Below are positions 63,491 to 64,000 of a stretch of 64,000 bases of DNA, piece after piece. The stretch lies in NCBI RefSeq assembly GCF_001039355.2, contig NW_019776146.1, forward strand, positions 278,612 to 342,611, written 5' to 3'. The stretch comes from Lingula anatina (taxonomy: Eukaryota > Brachiopoda > Lingulata > Lingulida > Lingulidae). The notes beneath the pieces are model-generated. The model did no database searches. It saw nothing but the letters and a program-made list of their open reading frames with translations, and was not told the origin of the DNA. The translations under genes and the position numbers were made by a program. Numbering within the stretch: position 1 is the stretch's first letter; each line of letters begins with the position of its first letter.

Positions 63491-63708
63491 TGCTTTCCCA
63501 GAGATTTAGATCGATCTAAAGATTAAGTTTTAGATCGACCTAACTCCCTGGGGGTTCACGCTAAATTGCAGTCAGCCGAGCGGGCACCATAGTTAATTAC
63601 CCCCTTACAGCTTTTAGTAGGCGGGACAGACGCTTAAGCCGGCCAAGCTGACAGTAATCTAGTGAGACTCCCCACAGGGATAGAACGATCTAAACATCTA
63701 TGGAAATG
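63491..63708. repeat. Foldback MITE family, copy 4
   Basis: Starts about 22 bp after copy 3. Left CTTTCCCAGAGATTTAGATC; right ATCTATGGAAATGGGGT. It is more diverged inside (GAGCGGGCACCATAGTTAAT, GGGACAGACGCTTAAGCCGG) but co-linear. The orientation is the same as copy 3. Confidence 0.9.
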
Positions 63709-64000
63709 GGGTGTAGGACTCTGATGTTATTCTCAGTGAGGTAGATACATGATTGATTTCATGGATCAACTATCACCGAGCTAAGCTTTAACCTTGAAAA
63801 TAATGGAAGCTCTGCTTATATGATTTTTCCATATACAACAGTGTGGATGATGTCCGTGGTTAAGATCTTGAACAGGATCTGTATTTTTAGCACCTCTAAA
63901 AATAAAACAAATTGTGAAAAAGTGATTCATATTTCCTTCTTTCCTGTGTTGGTTTGTTATAACAAGCGTGTAAACGCAGATTAAGCCAGTGAGACCGACA

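Overview
The window is animal nuclear DNA, AT-rich with long introns, consensus GT/AG splice sites and many short foldback and tRNA-like repeats. It looks like a marine invertebrate. The gene order and repeat style would fit an echinoderm or hemichordate, but the sequence alone does not settle the species. There is no prokaryotic, plasmid, phage or CRISPR content. || Left third (1-22.9 kb) is a tight cluster of three conserved nuclear-regulator genes. The 3' end of a CNC-bZIP transcription factor gene (NFE2L/Nrf, cap'n'collar) lies on +, with coding exons at 2564-2640 and 2922-3737. A complete HP1/CBX heterochromatin protein gene lies on -, with four coding exons between 12814 and 10346 and a 184-residue product. 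A complete hnRNP A/B RNA-binding protein gene lies on +, with ten coding exons from 15273 to 21837 and a 499-residue product. Every exon junction of the last two was checked for phase. HP1 and hnRNP A/B are head to head and appear to share a short divergent promoter. The same pairing is known from vertebrates (CBX3-HNRNPA2B1, CBX5-HNRNPA1), whose paralogous loci also carry an NFE2-family gene. The window therefore looks like a single-copy, pre-duplication version of that linkage group. || 5.4-10.3 kb, between the CNC gene and HP1, holds foldback elements, microsatellites and a decayed LINE piece. || 22.9-35 kb is mostly non-coding. It has simple repeats, a 265 bp duplication around a single N (probable assembly or haplotype junction), a foldback element also present at 63 kb, and an element with inverted ends at 31.9-32.7 kb. 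|| 35.2-40.9 kb is a tandem-repeat district: six copies of a ~60 bp unit, a ~194 bp satellite interrupted by copies of an exon-like segment, then a diverged ~300 bp repeat. A decayed LINE follows at 41.2-42.1 kb. || 42.9-57 kb has scattered candidate exons. The best is a minus-strand single-pass membrane protein (56892-56398) with a possible alternative last exon at 51346-51180. It also holds a hAT-like MITE, three tRNA-like modules, nested palindromes at 52 kb and a dead Tc1-like transposase at 53.2-54.3 kb. || 57-64 kb shows no convincing gene, only repeats, ending in two copies of the foldback family side by side.
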